Source: Bondarzewia mesenterica (lineage: Eukaryota > Basidiomycota > Agaricomycetes > Russulales > Bondarzewiaceae). Taken from it: a stretch of 64,000 nucleotides of DNA. Position numbers and translations under genes: made by a program. Positions 34,500 through 48,264 of the stretch are shown piece by piece (position 1 is the stretch's first letter; each line of letters starts with the position of its first letter). Under the pieces are notes generated by a model. It searched no databases. It saw only the letters and a list, made by a program, of their open reading frames with translations, and had not been told where the DNA came from. The stretch is from NCBI GenBank assembly GCA_004802705.1, contig SGPL01000022.1:57778-121777 (forward strand). Reading direction: 5' to 3'.

Positions 34500-35514
34500 A
34501 TGTGGCAAGACAACACCAATCCTTACGGTCCTTCTTCATCTCAGAGCCCATATTATCCTCAGGCTCATCAAAAAAACGTTCCTCTCCAATTTTACGACCA
34601 AAGTACCTTCTATCCTGGCTCGCGCTCGAGTCTCGAGGGTAATGTCGGTCCGCAAGGATCCATAGCGCAGCAGAGCGTCGGGACGGCATATGGTGGTAAC
34701 ATTCAACCTGCTGGGGGTTGGTGGACAGCTTTCGGAACGGGTGGGTTTGAGGGAGAGCCCCCATTACTCGAGGGTGCGTTGTACTATATGTTATGGCGTG
34801 CGGTAGAGAAGACTTACGGACATGCAGAGCTTGGGATCAACTTTTCACACATAGGCGCGAAGTCTATGACCGTGCTAAATCCTTTTCGACGTATCGATGA
34901 GCGCATCATGGATGACGCGGACCTCGCGGGTCCACTTTTGTTCTGTTTCTGCTATGCGACCTTCCTACTCTTCGTAAGTCGTTGATCTTATGCATAGGCG
35001 TCCACCTTCCAATGCGCTCTTATCCCTCAAACACGCTACGTTGTACTTTGACTTTGGTCGTCGATACTCACCATGACTTTTCAGTCAGGAAAACCACAAT
35101 TCGGGTATATCTACGGCGTCGGATTGCTGGGTTCAATATCCATCTACACTCTCCTCAACCTCATGTCCGAAAAGGGCATTGACGCTTACCGTGTGGTCTC
35201 CGTCCTAGGCTATTGTCTACTTCCCATGGTCGGCGTGGGTGCACTGAGTGTGCTGGTAACCCTAGAGTGAGCACCCGTCTCATATACATTAAGCGTTGAA
35301 CTGAACTCGTCTACTCAGCGGCCTACTAGGCTACGTTCTATCACTCCTTTCTATTGCATGGTGCACATACGCTGCATCCGGCATTTTCGTCACCGTCCTC
35401 CGAATGTCAGATCAGAGGTTGCTCGTGGCCTATCCCATTGGATTGCTCTATGGATGCTTCGCATTGCTGAGCGTATTCAATGCTGGCGTCGACGGGGCCG
35501 CGTCGGGAAAGTGA
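34500..35514 (+). CDS. YIP1: Yip1-domain Golgi/ER membrane protein (Yip1/YIPF5)
   Basis: Multispanning protein that interacts with Rab GTPases (Ypt1 and Ypt31) and takes part in ER-Golgi COPII vesicle formation. Four exons: 34500-34773, 34828-34973, 35085-35266 and 35319-35514. The N-terminal cytosolic part is Ser/Tyr/Pro/Gln-rich ([15 protein letters not shown]). It ends in the conserved block [20 protein letters not shown] and [20 protein letters not shown], immediately before the first helix ([15 protein letters not shown]). Further helices follow: [60 protein letters not shown] and [18 protein letters not shown]. Joining EELG needs the intron 34774-34827. Reading through instead would insert an unrelated segment of 18 residues. 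Confidence 0.94.
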
Positions 35515-36013
35515 GTCACGAAGAAGCACTTGGTGCAGTTGGTGACAGCAGACGTCGCAGGGGGAAGATTGTGGACTGCGTAGATGCGCATGTATGTGTA
35601 TATACCATGTGGCTTTTTCGCTAATGGGATTATTTACTGAGGAGAATTTCTCCCTTAAATTTTTGTGATTTACATGACGCAAGGAAAGACAGTGAAGGTG
35701 AGTCCGGCAGTAATTCTTTGGAGTGTTCCCACTTTTATCTCAAAAGCATTGCCAAAGTCGCATCAGGGCGTCATGTCAATCGGTACGTGTCAATTGTGCA
35801 CTCTTCAGACTCTGAGACTTCGCCACAGGAAACAATGCAATAATTTACATAGCAAACTCGATCCTTTATGTCCCAATGAAAGTAGCTGTCAAAGTATCTA
35901 CATATCGTATTCGCGTAAGTAAGATAAAGATGGTCCGTGACTACAAGATAAACCTCAATGAACAATGTAAGTAATACATAAGAAAAGAAATCTCGGAAAA
36001 GGTAGATAGTTCT
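35515..36013. other. Convergent 3' region between YIP1 and CSF1
   Basis: An AT-rich spacer of about 500 bp between two stop codons. It should contain both 3' untranslated regions and polyadenylation signals. No coding frame is supported. Confidence 0.4.
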
Positions 36014-39000
36014 TCAATGACGTTCCGGTGCATCCAACTGCTTGCTGTACAATTTCAACAACGCCCGCGTGATTTCGTCGATTGGCATCGTCGCATACTC
36101 ATGCACGTATTGCGGCAACGAATCCTCCAGATTGAATCCGGCCTTCTTCATGAAGAACGGGTGCATCACATCCGGGGTCGCCTCGCCCAGCTGCCGCATG
36201 TTCAGCCGCTCGATGTGCCGATCTCGTGCATGGTATACGACTCCAGGCTGCATGCTGCTCGTCCTCGCGGCGGGTGAGATGGATGCGGAGGGACCGGTCA
36301 GCGGCGTCGGACTCGATATTTGAGACACAGGTAGTGCCGAGACAGAGTCCTGAGTTGACGGTTTCTGAGAAGAATCTAGGATGATCGCAGGGCCTAATGC
36401 ATCAGCATCGCTCTCGATGTTGGGTTGGCCCATGGGAGATGTTGATTTTGCGATAGCCTTGACAGGTGACGGGGGCGATAAAAGAAGTGCGGAAGGTGGT
36501 GCTGGGGAACGCGGACGGGGTGCTGTGCCAGTAGTGCCAGCATCCTTTAGCCCGAATTCCGGAGGAGGCATCGACGGCTCCACTGTCTTCTTGCGCGGGA
36601 CTACCGGTGAAGCAATAGGCGTCACCCCTACTTTCCAGTCGCTATTGCTCTGAACTTGATCCATCTGTCTGGCCAAATTTTTGCGGAGAACGGTGAGCCA
36701 AGAGTAAAGCGCGACGTTAAGTGTGATGTAGATATCCTCCTGGTCCTTGATGCCCTTCTTCCGATCGAATTGACTGACAAAGTCATATTCGATCGTCTTC
36801 GTGTTCTCCCCGTCGATCTCGTCCGTTCGCATGAACATGTGCATGGCCGGCAGGTCAAAGATAATGGCCTCCGCGACTTTCTTCATCAGTGCATCAAGCC
36901 AGACTCTGAGATCGGCCACAACTTCGTTCGCGAGTAATGCGTGATTCAATTGACTGAATCGCGAAGTCGTGATGGAAGAGAAAGACAATCGAAGCTCTCG
37001 CCTAGCAGGCAAAGTTTCTGCCTCCACGACTCGCTCCAAAATGGCGTGAACATCGCGTACGATGAAGTGCGCCATTTCGACATCCGACATAGTGCGGGGA
37101 AAAACGACGAGACGGAGGGAGTTAAGTTGGAACTTCATCTGCTGCCGAACAATGTAGGTCATATTATTCTCTGCCTCCTTCAGCCTACTGCGCGCGGATA
37201 CCAGCATGGCGTTGGCAACAGAGGAGAGAGGATTGTCAGGTTTGGGGGATTGGGTGATACTGTATGCACGAGATTCTCTGGTAGCACCTTCTCGTTGGGC
37301 CTGTAAGTTGGCTCCAAATTTTCTGGCGTAGGAAACCAGTTTTGGTATCGTGCCCACGGTAGCGGCAGCAACAAGGTCGGTACCGCTCACAATAAACGAG
37401 AGGCGAAGATGACGATCCATTACAGAGATGTCTGGTGATATTTGAGACCAGTCGTCGAACACGGATATCTCAAACGGTTCCGCCCTACGACAACCTGATC
37501 AGGAGCAAGATATGACCCAAATAATCCTGACTCACCAAAGCTGGAGGATCTTTTGATAGTCAGATTCGAGCACAAGATCCAAAACGCCAGTCCGCAGGGA
37601 TAGATCTAGCATTTTGGAGGTTGAGGGAACATCAATCCTCCCAATGTCCGTCCGCCGTATAGTTTGAAAGAAGAAGGTGGGAATGTGTGCTTTCCCTGAA
37701 ACGTTACCCACAGCCAGCATGCGGAGATCTCCAACAGCTAGATATAGCTCGGATGAAACATCCTGCAATTTGCTGCGTAGTGAAACGTCTTGCAGATTAA
37801 ACGAAATAGAGGTAATGGACTGTCCAAGGTCGACGTCGACGGCAACACGACGTACTCTGACGAGTACAGCGGTCGTCAACTCTTGCTTCGATGGTGCTCC
37901 ACCTGGACTGACCGCGGGAATTATCTTCGTTGATGTAGCTGCTGCCGCATTCTGTCCGCTGTAGACAGGAATACGGTCCAGCCAAACAGCCTTGAAACAC
38001 AGGACATCTTGAAGCCGAGAGAAACGAACAACTCCTGCAACCTCAGTGTCCATAACAACGGAAACGGTGCCAATTGTCTTGCCCGAATCTTGATCCACTT
38101 TCGCAAAAGTCATCGAAAATGCCAAGTCGCGAGCATCGAGACGGACACAATCTTCACTGAGGAAGCCGTGTTTCAACCCAATCGTGAGGCCACCTACATT
38201 GCCCATCAAGGAGACCTGTCGAGCCCCTGGGGAGATATTCATGACAAACCCTCCGCTATCCCAGTTAATACCTGCGACAACGTTCACATCAGGCTGGCAG
38301 GTCAACTGCAGCCTTGACTGATCAATTCGCAACGAAAAAGTCACTTGCATACTAGCTCCGGACTCGCTATGCGGTGTGGCACCTGGCTCACTTGAAACAG
38401 TAGGAACGAGGTCGTGCGTGGAGGTAGTCGAGGAATGCGAATCGCGCCAACTGGCTTTGCGCATCCGCACTTCAACGTGGCTGACAAGTCCAGATAGGAA
38501 GGGCAGCATGGTGGGGCGAAGGGTATTCTCACTAGAATGGATGGTGGTCTTGAGTATCAAAGAAGACGGGTCTGCTTCTTTAGCATCGGATAATTTTCGC
38601 GAGGCTGGAGTGGCGCGATATTCTCCCCAGACAGAAACAACCGGTAGATCAAACGTATCCGTTTTTTCAACCAATCGTTCTTTGGTACGCTCACGGCCCA
38701 GACTAGGCCTCAAAGTATTTCCCGTCGATCCACTGAACATGCGCAACCTGCCGCTGAGGAAGACCAACGATAACAGAACGTTAGATGTGGGAAGTGTTTT
38801 GTGCTGGGTTTCGGTTGCAATTGATTCCACCTTTTGCTGAAGGTTCTGGGCAGCTGGGTTACGAGGAATGTTAGAGGCCAGCTTTGCAACACGTTCCTTT
38901 CCTTCGCGGTAGACATCGATCAGTGAGAATATGTGATCAGCGATGGAGGGATCCAAGTCCAGAATGAAGCCGCTGACGTTGGCCCCAATGCGCATGCGAC

Positions 39001-42000
39001 GCGAACTAGCAAATCGTTCAGTCCGTAGGTGAGCAGTCATCTCGGGATAAATCAAACGATTCCTGGTTTGATGGTTTTCGCCTGAGAAATCGGCAGGAAT
39101 GGACTGACGGAACCTGTGGGCATGTTGGTGTGTTAAACGAGGAAAGAAATTAAGAGGAAGTTGATACCCACCGATCGACAAATTGGAAAGAAAAGCCGTG
39201 CATCGTGGCCTGACCACTGCCACTGCATTTGGCTCCAAAACTCAGAGACTTGATTGAGAATAGAAATGCCCCAACAGCAACGTGATCAGTAGTCCTCTGC
39301 TGAGGCAATTCTAAATTCTGATCAAAGGCGAGAGGAAATGCGGCCCCGATGTTCTTGACGGTGAACGTAATGTCATAGTCGGTGTCCCAGGAAGAGCGGT
39401 TATCCGCGCTCGTGTCCTTGGGCTTGACATCAAAGGTCCGCATGATGCTTCTTGTTTTCTCTTTGAAGCCGGCCAGTTCACGAGCACGCTCTTCTTGCCT
39501 GACGAGCACCTCGGCCTTTGTGACTATGACATGAGCACGAATTCCGCTTGTGGAACAATAATCCTCACCTGTAGATGATCCATAAAATCGCCAATCTCAC
39601 CGATGGAACTAGGTTGCATAACCGCATGAATTTTCGAGACAACGATCTGCAAGGTCTTTTCCTCGTTTCGAAGATGACCGACTCGAAATGTGAAATCGAT
39701 GATAACGAACGCCGAACGATGGTTCCTGCTGAACGTCGATTCATCTGCATACTTGCCAACGTGGGGAGCCAGTGATAGGGCCAACCCAGTGACATTCAAG
39801 TGCCAAAGTGTGCCATCATCACTGTTCATGCCTCCTTCAATATCCTGGCATTCAAGGAATGCGGTGGAAGAATGCCCTTCCAATCCCACTCGGAAGCCCT
39901 TCACCTTCAGCGAAACAGTGTGAAATAATGATTTTGAGGACGAAGCTTTCTCCTTCAAGACGGGTACCGGCCGTTTCCTACGCGCGTCTTCTATGAATAG
40001 GATAAGATCATTGAAATCTTGTCCAAATTTTTGTTGCACAGAAAGTAGGGTATCCCAGTGCGATGGCTTGACCGTGACGTGGAATACTCCTATATAAGTC
40101 GCTGCGTGAACACCGTTGTCTTCCAACTGACCGGTGACGGCCATCCAAGGCAGATCCAGTTTAACGCGCTCTGTCGAAGAAGGCTCGATGCTGACACCTT
40201 CGACAGCAGATATACTGATGCGCTGAGAGGCTAATCGTAACCCGAAAAATCGTGAAAGCTTGCGGACACTGGTCAGAGAAAAGCGCAGATAGGTCACGAC
40301 GTCAAAAACCTCCCAAGAAAGCCATGTCCCAGGCATGACATGAAGCGAAACCTTCAACGACGAAATGAACGCCTGAAATTGGATCGTAGGAGATTTCTTC
40401 GACGCAGTAGTACGTGAGCTGCGTGGAGGTCCGGGTTTCTCTCGCACCTCTGACAGCAGAGCATGCACCATGCCCTCGATTCCAGGAAGATAGTCTGCTC
40501 TCCATCCGACGATGAAACGGAACAGATGGATGGCACTTCGGGGCACAGACAATCGAGCATCATCCACCGACAGCATACCACGTATCGTTGGGTTTAATAA
40601 AGGATCATGACGAGCCACACCATTAGTCTTGATTCGATTTACGACGATGGAGGCGAGAGCATCTCTGGCAGTCGGATTCTGGCCTTCAGGAGATGAACGT
40701 GCTTTGAGCGAGACAGAATCCAAGATGATAGATAAATTGGTCGAAATGTCAAAACGCTCTTGAGGCTTGCGAAGGTACGCAGAGGAGATGAGCGTCAATC
40801 CGGATAAGCCAAACACGACGATGAGTTTCTCAGCTGCAGCTTGCAACCTGAATCGCCCAAGGAAAATTGTTACGTCACAGAAGAGTACATCCTGACAGTC
40901 GCGCAAAGGTTGTTTGGAAGTCGGTGAAACTTGACCCTTCTTGGTTGGTAACACGTCGTTCAGACGTTTACGCAGACGCAAAGATGCTGCGCGAAGTGGA
41001 GAATATGAGGAAGAATGAATATCTCCACGCCATCCAACGCGAGAGAGGCCATTGCATGTTGAAATTTCGTGCGTCCTTTGTCACGTCCGGATACAGGATC
41101 ACGAGGAGATTTCTGTGTAATTGGGGGCAGATAACTGGACTTCCGAAAATTAGAAGAAAACCTCAACGGGCCGACTGTCACGTCGCATGGAGATGTATGA
41201 GCAGGGTCTAAGAGAGAGAGTTTGGTCGTTCGGAATGATATAGTGACAGCTTCGAGAATCCTGCCGTCGGATGTGGTGACTTTACGAACCGTACCCGGGT
41301 CAGCTACAGGGAACAATGTGGTTAGAATTTTCACGTCAGAAAGATTTGGCCCTTCTCCGTCAGCGTCAACGGCCAGACTCGTCAATTGGCCTTGTAAGAG
41401 ACCTATAGTTTCTTCCAATGTCACCGCAGGGTTGTCTTCAGGTTTGAGCTGGCGGATATTTTGACGCTCGACTGGATCGAGAAACCGGAGAGTATTCCGA
41501 AGAAAAAACAGGATTTTGAAGGTTGTGTCGGCACGTAGCTCGTGTGGCCTGCCCGATTGTATCAGGTAAAGAGGTTGAATTGTCGAAAGAGGATCCACGA
41601 CCGCATGATCACTGGACCATTTCAGCACTTGCCGGACACGCAGCTGGGCGCCGTGAATCTCATGCTGCCTTGCTAGCTTGTGCGCCTTCAATGCTTGAAG
41701 GACGGGACCTCTATGAGCGAGAACACTCAACAAGATATAATGGGGAGCGACGTGATCCAAGGCCACCACCAGATCACACCACGAACAGGCAATACTGTTT
41801 GGGGTTGACAATACCTCAACGTTAGAGAGAGAAAATTCGAGGACAGGGCGTGATGCATCTCTGAAGAAGCCTCTCCTTGAAGTGGTAGGATCGCTGGCCC
41901 TGAGAACAATGCCTATACAATCCATGAACGTTGTTATGGACTGTCGCGTTTCTCCTCCCCGCTGAATTATTTGACCTTGTATTTCCCAATTGTCGATTGC

Positions 42001-45000
42001 GACGTCGACGGTAGTTAAGTCTTGGGCAAGGGGTGGAGAGGCGTCCTTCAGATTCTGCGGCGGCATGCCGGTCGCCTCTTCTCTAATGGCCGGCGTGAAT
42101 TGCAAAATGCGTATGCGAATCGCGGCAAGCGCAGCGCCGATGACTGTGCTTTTGTCCGCCTTCGAAGTCGAATCGAACGATCGGATATGATCTGCCATGA
42201 CCGAATCCATTCGAAATTCCGGGCCCATCGCCTGAGATTGTTTTTCACAGCCTTAAATGGTCAGAGACGCAGATGACCATCACTTTACTCACCTGTACTG
42301 ACGTCTCCTCCATAATCTGGTGTACCACAGACGGAATCAAAGGAGTCAACCATACATCGATCGCCTGACTTGTGAGCCGAATGATAGTTGTGTCGCATTC
42401 ATCAGGAGCCTCGACGTCAATATGCCATTGAAGACCTTGATCTGGGCCAATCGTTGCGGGCGACTCCTCTCTAGCGCCTTGATGAGTATGGGGTGGCCTA
42501 CAGTCCTTCATAGACGGTCAGGGACAGCTCGAGATGGCAGATTTAATAAACGGACCCACCCTGGTAAGCACGAAAGGAGCGTCACCCCATGCCGACGGCC
42601 TCTTGGCCAGAAATACATAATGCCGTGACAAGTTAGCATATTCATCAACCATCGGCTGGTCCATGAACTCGTCATCTGTGTCGGACGGAGTGTTCAGCGA
42701 GGGCTGCGAGAGACACCATCCCAAAAATTTACCATTTTCCGAATCGGACCAGCCACTCTCGGAATAACCTTCAGTCGTGAGGTCTGCATTATCGGACTCA
42801 TCACCACTAGACATGCTCTCGTTGTCTACATGGGCGGCGGGCTTGAGCAAACTTGGACGGGCAGACCTAATGCACTGGCATGAGATCATCCAAGAAGACA
42901 AAGTTAATGATGACACTTACGCAAGGCGAAGATCACGGTCTGTTTCCATGTAGGTATCTTCCCCCTCTGAATCCGAAGCAAATCGCCGATGTGAGAAGGG
43001 AGTTGGCTTGGTAAGATCTGTTGGATACTGGCTATCGGAGTCCTGCGTTTGCCTGGCCTTCGGGGCTGCATCTGCATTCGCAGCTCGCTTGGGGCGGGGC
43101 AAACGCAGCACGCTTGTATAGATACCGTTGCCTGCGATAAAGAGTCAAATTCGACCTTCACAAAAGTTAGAGGAAAGGCAGAACGAAGGCGCACCGGTGA
43201 ATCGCCTCCCTTGCTTCGCTTGGGTTGGATACAGAAGCTGTGTCCGTCCAGTCAACGCGTCCTGTTCCATCACAAAGTCCCGCTGAGCATTCGCCGATTG
43301 CCGCCACCCTGGTGGGCAGGAATAGATGTCGGCGAACCCATCCAAGGACAATGTTGCTACCTCGATCCAACGATCACGACGACCGTACCTATGCAGACAT
43401 CGTACCTGCACCTCTATCAAACGCAGACTTGTGACCTTTCGATAGTGATTCCCGGCGAGGTCATTGCGCTCGAGAGACAATCCCTGCGGTAGGGATGCCT
43501 GAATGGCGACCCGAGCAGAGGAGAGAGTCAGATCGACACTCTCAAGTTTCACTTTCATGAAAGTAACTAGGGTTGACTATATCATTAAAACGTTCACAAG
43601 AAAAAATGACAGAGATGCTCACCATCGGGATCCAACGGGATAGCATACTCAGCAGCAGGAGCGTTGAGAACGTCGCTAAAATTGAGCGAAAAGGCATCCA
43701 TAGCGGCTTGCAAGACCCTAGCTTCAAAAACCGACAACATTCCCTTGATGTCCCCAATGCTGATCTCCCAGATGCACACATAGGTTGATGTACGCGGCTG
43801 CGGACCAAATAACCTGTTGGCAATGATGTCGAGCCCTGTACGATAACTGAGAATAAATGCTGGGCTGGACATAACGGTGTGCATACCGTCTATGATGAAT
43901 GCCTCCTTTGTATGACTAGACCAGGGCTGCTCGAACAAGCTTCGCTCTGAGCAAACTGCCTGAATGCTCCCAGAGATAATACCGCCATTGAGAACCATTT
44001 CTATACGCAATGGTCAACAAGCTCCCACTTTGAGCTTCGAGCATCGCACGTACCCATATAATAGTCGTGCGTCCTCAGTTGGAGTTGAACATCCGGTATC
44101 ATAAACTTGGCGCATGCGCCGATACTGACGTCCTTTGGATCCTGGTCAGGCAGAGGATTATACGTCTCGTAGCCTGGGATGCCAGCGGGAAAGATCACAA
44201 GAAACCTTTGCAAATCGAGCTGCAATTCCACTTGGAGCATGTTCGCCTGATGCATAGGCGTAAAATATTATGCCCAAATCTTCAACAGACAGCTTCATGC
44301 GGCCTACCTTGCCTGGACGATACTTCAATTCAACGGGATCACCAACTGCGATGCCATTCCTCCGCTTTTCCAGATACTCATTTAACGTGGAGAAGTGAGT
44401 AAATGACCCAAAATAATTATCCCGCAGGATCATGAGATGACGGATGGACCAGCCCAGACACTTGAAGACGACGTCCTTGATCTACACGGTCAAACAAAAA
44501 CAAAAACATTATCTACCGTACCGCCACCACCATCAGCTAGGGACTCACGAAGAAATTCAACCTGAGCTGCTCGATATTGTCCGGTCGGATGTCCGCAAAA
44601 TAATGATACGAGGCCTCCAAACGGAGATGTCCAATGCACCCCAACTTCGTCGTCGGTTCCGTCGCATGCAGCCTGTGAGTGTTCCACCGAGGTAACGTCA
44701 GGCTGACCTCTACATCGGGCGCATCAATGGTGAATGGGATCGTGTTGGATGGTGGGCGAAACCGGTCCGACCGTATCAACTCTTCGTTCCGCAGAACAGC
44801 GCCACGAAGGGTTAGCAACGCTGCCGAAGCGAGATCAATAAATTAAGCCGAACGAAGAGATCCAAGCGCGTTTACATACCGTTCTCATCTCGAATCAGAG
44901 GCTTGTCGATGATGTTATGGTCGTTGACATAGGTATTGATCTCGTAATTCCGCAGGTCAAGATCGATGGCATAGCGCATCGGGACCCAAGTGAAATAATC

Positions 45001-47401
45001 GCTTGGAGGTCCAGAAGTCCAGTCTTTGCTCAGGTCCGTCAGCATGTTGATGTGATCCCGCAATAAATAGAGCACCGGCTGGCGTAGGAATATGCCAAAC
45101 CTCCAGAGGCGGTCAGTGTTCCACTTGAGCGGGTTGTGCATGCCGCCTTGAACCTGATCAAGGTTCAGAGTTCAATGACACATCAATTGTAAAAGAAGTT
45201 GGGCGCTCACTCTACACGATTCGGCCATCAACAGACGTATGTCGTTTAGGCTGGTCGAAACGACAACAGTATCCAGGTGGACCTCCAACAGAGGCTCGTA
45301 GCCATCCGGACCCGCGACCATGGGCAGTAAAAAACTGATAGTAGAATCATCGCCAGCCTTGAAATTGATATACGCGGCCTCGCGTTTCTTCGGCCTAGGA
45401 TGCTCGCTGTGCTCCTCCCACTGCCAATCCTGATACCGGAAAACGGATGAACAGAGATGTAGACGAATGAAGAGAAACAGGAGGAAATTGCAACCCACCT
45501 TGGACGCCTCACGGAAGGGGATGTAGAGTGTAGTGCCAGCCCTCAGCTCGACGAAGACTCTCAACGTCGTCCATATGCGGTTCTTCCCTGGTCTGAGATA
45601 GGCTGTCTGCGGGATATCTTGGTAGGCCATAGGAAAGAACGTTCGTTGGAGCTCGACCCTGCATGCGAAAAAAGCCCGAGTGTCAAATCAAAAGACACAG
45701 GCGGAGCGTAGAACAGTACACACCGTTGTCGATCAGCCCAAGGTCCATACCGTAAGAACCCTTCATGAACAACAAGATCAAGTCCCCATTCGGGAGACAC
45801 GTCGCCATTCCCTACGTCACATCCCTCAGACTCCACGATGCGCTGGTCGGCCGGCACGACGCCTACAGCATCAGCATAGTAAGATAGTTCGAGAGCCGGG
45901 GCCTCCAAGATCTGGCGTTCGATGGCATACTCCACTTCAGAGTAGTCCTGTTTCTCAGCTTCGGCGCTCTTCGGCAGCTTACGTCGGCCGCGGAAGCTGG
46001 AGGGATGATTGAAAGCCCCTGTGTTTTTGGGTTTGGCAGAATCCATGAGAGCATACATGAAGTTTTTGAGCTTCACATGCCGCCATAGTTTAGCGAAGGA
46101 CGAGAAAGACAGAGACCGCGATATACGATAGAAGAATGACCTTAGACGAGGCGGAGGTGCGATTGGATTTTTAAGTAATGCCATAAATGTAAGATAAAAA
46201 GGAAAGGCTCACGGCGTGTTTGCGATATGTTCGTGAAGATTTTTTCCAATCACGGTCATCGACTTTAAATACTTGTCGTTCTCAGCAAACCGGATGGACG
46301 CGTTGTTGAATTTGAGGTTCAGTATTTGCTTGTACAGATCATACTTCGACTTAGCCTGTTGGAACATGCGATACAATTGATCATCAAGTGCACAACACAA
46401 GCGAGAAAGACGGTCACACGCACTGGCACGATCCCGAACACACCCTTCGCATACCGGAACTCTGCGACCAAGATGGACGGCGTGGAAGCGTTCCCACAGA
46501 GGATGGCTCCCTTGCTCCCTTCAAAGCTGATGGGAAACATCGTTTTCGGATCCAGGTTGGGCAGCTGCGTGCGTATCCGCTCTGAGATATTATGAATAAA
46601 CCGGGGCGTTTTCAGCTTGAGGGGGATCGTGGACGTCCGAGTCAACGGGGGATACAGTGCATCCGCTGATAACATACAAAGATGTCGCGGTCAGCGTCGA
46701 GTCACCAGCTGGCGAGCGGATTCCGATTCTCAAAAAAACAGACATACTGTCTACACCGAAAGAAGACTTGGAATGAACGGGGCCTTGCTCACCCGCGCTG
46801 AAACTGCGCGATCGTCCTTGAGGTGTATCGTCCTTTGCCATCTGGGAGATGATATTGTCATACGCCGCGGTCCGGTTATAGATGAACCACTCCAGTCCCT
46901 CCACAACAATATTAATACGGCATGACGATTCAAATGCATCCTTGCCTGGTACCAGCGAAATCATGAGTCGTGAGCGCGCGCAATGAGATTGATCGAGACG
47001 TACCACCGACGCCTTCACCGTCCCAAGCATGCGCGTGCAAATCTTCTTCCAGCGTCGGTGCGCGTATCCAATACCGCCAGCTGACCTGACCCTTGACAAT
47101 TCTGATCGTCTGGCTGCTAGAGTGATAATACACGTCCTTGTACAGAATCCTGCCCGCGAGCAGGGAGAAATGGATGGACCCTGCACGACGAAACGACTCA
47201 GAAGATCAGATTAATGATTCTTAAGAAAGAAAGAGACGCGTCCGCACCGATCGTGACCCATATGCTCGCGCCACCCTGTTTCCAATACGTGAGTCGGAGG
47301 ATGACGCTCACCAACAAGCCAAGGAAGCGGTTCCAGAAGAACAGAAAAAGGAGGCTCGCGATGACGATGATAATGACGACAATGAGGAAGAGAAAGTCCA
47401 T
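36014..47401 (-). CDS. CSF1: Bridge-like lipid transfer protein Csf1/BLTP1 (Fsf1)
   Basis: Giant protein of the repeating beta-groove family. Members bridge ER and partner membranes and carry phospholipids; yeast Csf1 is needed for growth in the cold and for GPI-anchor lipid supply. The gene covers 11.4 kb with roughly 20 coding exons and about 3,000 codons, close to the yeast protein. The start at 47401 gives one N-terminal membrane helix (MDFLFLIVVIIIVIASLLFL) and the family entry WNRFLGLLVSVILRLTYWKQ, then GSIHFSLLAGRILYKDVYYH and IVKGQVSWRYWIR. Later landmarks are LRQPVLYLLRDHINMLTDL, GINWDSGGFVMNISPGARQV and, near the end, NNMTYIVRQQMKFQLNSLRL and DVALYSWLTVLRKNLARQM-type sequence. A Ser/Pro-rich insert lies before the C terminus (near 36,300-36,600). 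Not every splice junction was traced. It is divergent from the NDUFAF8-like gene, 432 bp away. Confidence 0.9.
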
Positions 47402-47833
47402 GGTTGGTCCAGCACGTCAAATTGTGACAGTGGTAGAGTCGCACTTGCGGATGACTGCTCCGGCGCACCTGTGGTGTGCGCACGGCGTTTCGGTCAGGCA
47501 GATACCAATAGCCTGCAAGAATTCCAATATTCAACGCATATGTCACGACTATGGTTAGCATAACTCAAACTGATTTAAACTGGTCACTTACAGAAGGTGC
47601 ATACACAGTTCAGAAAGTGCTCAGAAAAGAAAAGAAGTTGGGCGCACGGGGGTCGCGGCGGAAGTGAGGGTTCGGCAATTCGGTCATCGCCACCCACGTG
47701 ATGGCGGAATTTGAGCTAAGCGCCGAAGTGTTCAGTTCTTCGCCGACGCTGATTCCAAGTTCAACGAGTTGCTCTGCTCAAAACTTGTCCTTCTCCGTGC
47801 ACTGTAACAACTTCGCCAGCAAATATCAGCTCT
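47402..47833. promoter_or_regulatory. Divergent upstream region of CSF1 and the CX9C gene
   Basis: 432 bp between divergent starts, expected to hold both promoters. An ORF on the minus strand (47211-47561) overlaps the CSF1 first exon in another frame and is not real. Confidence 0.4.
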
Positions 47834-48114
47834 ATGAAAGCCAGCCATTCAACCGTGACGACGCCTCTTAAGCGTCTCGCGCTCCATTCCACGACGACCT
47901 GTGCCGCTCAGGCCTCAGACTACGGCAAGTGCATCCTCGCGACGTACGCCGATGTGCGCAAGGACAGCTGCAAAGCCGAGTTTGAAAAAATTTGGCGCTT
48001 GTGTCAGAACAGCGGTACGTTTTATTAATTTATATACTACAATCCTAAACTCGCAAACAATTCAAATGGAGAAAACTCTCACCGACCCCGACGCAGATGA
48101 AACGCAAATGGTGA
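47834..48114 (+). CDS. Twin CX9C mitochondrial protein, NDUFAF8-like
   Basis: Small protein resembling NDUFAF8, a complex I assembly factor imported by the Mia40 disulfide relay. Exons 47834-48014 and 48097-48114. The first cysteine pair is C-AAQASDYGK-C, exactly nine residues apart. The second pair is nine apart (C-KAEFEKFGA-C) only if the A6 run at 47985-47990 is one A shorter. As printed the frame gives EFEKIWRLC with ten residues between the cysteines. The shortened run also gives a phase-0 intron and an ending CVRTAMKRKW, which looks like a normal small CHCH protein. As printed, the alternative ending is at 48170 (ENPGGE). I favour a sequencing error. Start: first ATG, with a Thr/Ser/basic N terminus. 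Confidence 0.7.
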
Positions 48115-48264
48115 AGACGGATGTGGTCATGCAACACAACGAGCTCGACGAAAATCCAGGAGGGGAATAAATCCACATAATAATTATCACTACTAGCAAC
48201 TACACAAGAAAAATGCAGCACACCGATCGCACAAGACAAGCCACACCTCCCCTCCCCGCAACGC

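Noticed and set aside
40867..41211. Plus-strand frame of 114 codons inside CSF1
   Set aside because: Antisense shadow of well-conserved CSF1 exons.
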